From contig DDCV01000118.1 of assembly GCA_002335845.1 (NCBI GenBank), positions 2,494 to 16,120 of the forward strand: a stretch of DNA of 13,627 nucleotides. The letters run 5' to 3'. The notes beneath the pieces were generated by a model that worked only from the letters and a program-made list of their open reading frames with translations, did not search any database and was not told the origin of the DNA. Source of the stretch: Rickettsiales bacterium UBA1997 (GTDB lineage: Bacteria > Pseudomonadota > Alphaproteobacteria > Rickettsiales > UBA1997). The translations under genes and the position numbers were made by a program. Positions 13,593 through 13,627 of the stretch are shown here, in pieces (the first letter of the stretch is position 1; each line of letters opens with the position of its first letter).

Positions 13593-13627
13593 ATGAAACC
13601 CAATCTTTACGATGCTTTTAATCAAAT
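13593..13627 (+). CDS. Start of an unidentified gene, cut by the window edge
   Basis: An open frame starts at ATG 13593 and reads MKPNLYDAFNQ before the window ends. It begins 5 nt after the previous stop, and AGG at 13582-13584 lies 8 nt before the ATG, the only well-spaced Shine-Dalgarno-like match seen at a start in the window. Eleven codons are too few to identify a product. The close spacing suggests it is the third gene of the IalB-domain operon. Confidence 0.5.
   Translation, partial: MKPNLYDAFNQ

Noticed and set aside
1..13627. tRNA, rRNA, CRISPR array, insertion sequence or replication origin
   Set aside because: I saw no tRNA-like GTTCGAATC arm with matching acceptor, no spaced direct repeats of CRISPR type, no transposase and no cluster of DnaA boxes. 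A covariance-model search would be needed to exclude small RNAs fully.

Overview
The window is AT-rich (roughly 30% G+C by eye) and densely packed. It looks like part of the chromosome of an obligately intracellular alphaproteobacterium of the Rickettsiales/Holosporales type. The pointers are the split ATP-synthase stalk gene pair (b and b'), an IalB-domain protein, a Sca-like autotransporter, an ankyrin-repeat protein and the near absence of Shine-Dalgarno sequences. IspH is present, so at least the last step of the MEP isoprenoid pathway is encoded. This argues against the genus Rickettsia proper, which is reported to have lost that pathway, and favours a relative. The genus cannot be fixed from sequence reading alone.

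Left block (1-2638): the C-terminal part of secA runs into yraN on the + strand. On the - strand, queC (preQ0 synthase) and a LapA-like membrane protein form a tight pair that converges on and overlaps yraN. queC has a perfect extended -10 promoter.

Middle, accessory block (2639-6858): a 1099-residue autotransporter has a passenger built of duplicated beta-rich units and a C-terminal barrel. It converges on a small ankyrin-repeat protein made by recent tandem duplication and driven by its own good sigma70-like promoter. A 46-nt imperfect palindrome lies between them. This is the most host-facing and most variable-looking part of the window.

Right block, - strand (6859-12425): atpB, atpE, atpX (b') and atpF (b) encode the Fo sector of ATP synthase. 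They are followed directly by pheT and ispH, joined by two 4-nt ATGA overlaps, so one operon appears to mix energy, translation and isoprenoid genes. The spacers on both sides of atpE are unusually structured. Three consecutive hairpins separate atpE from atpX, one of them enclosing the first atpX start codon. An 11-nt sequence shared between the atpE leader and the hairpin after atpE allows alternative pairing across the cistron.

Far right, + strand (12518-13627): a secreted IalB-domain protein overlaps by 4 nt a single-pass membrane protein of unknown function. A third gene starts 5 nt later and runs off the edge. No tRNA, rRNA, CRISPR array, insertion sequence or origin was recognised, and no gene-free stretch exceeds 300 bases.
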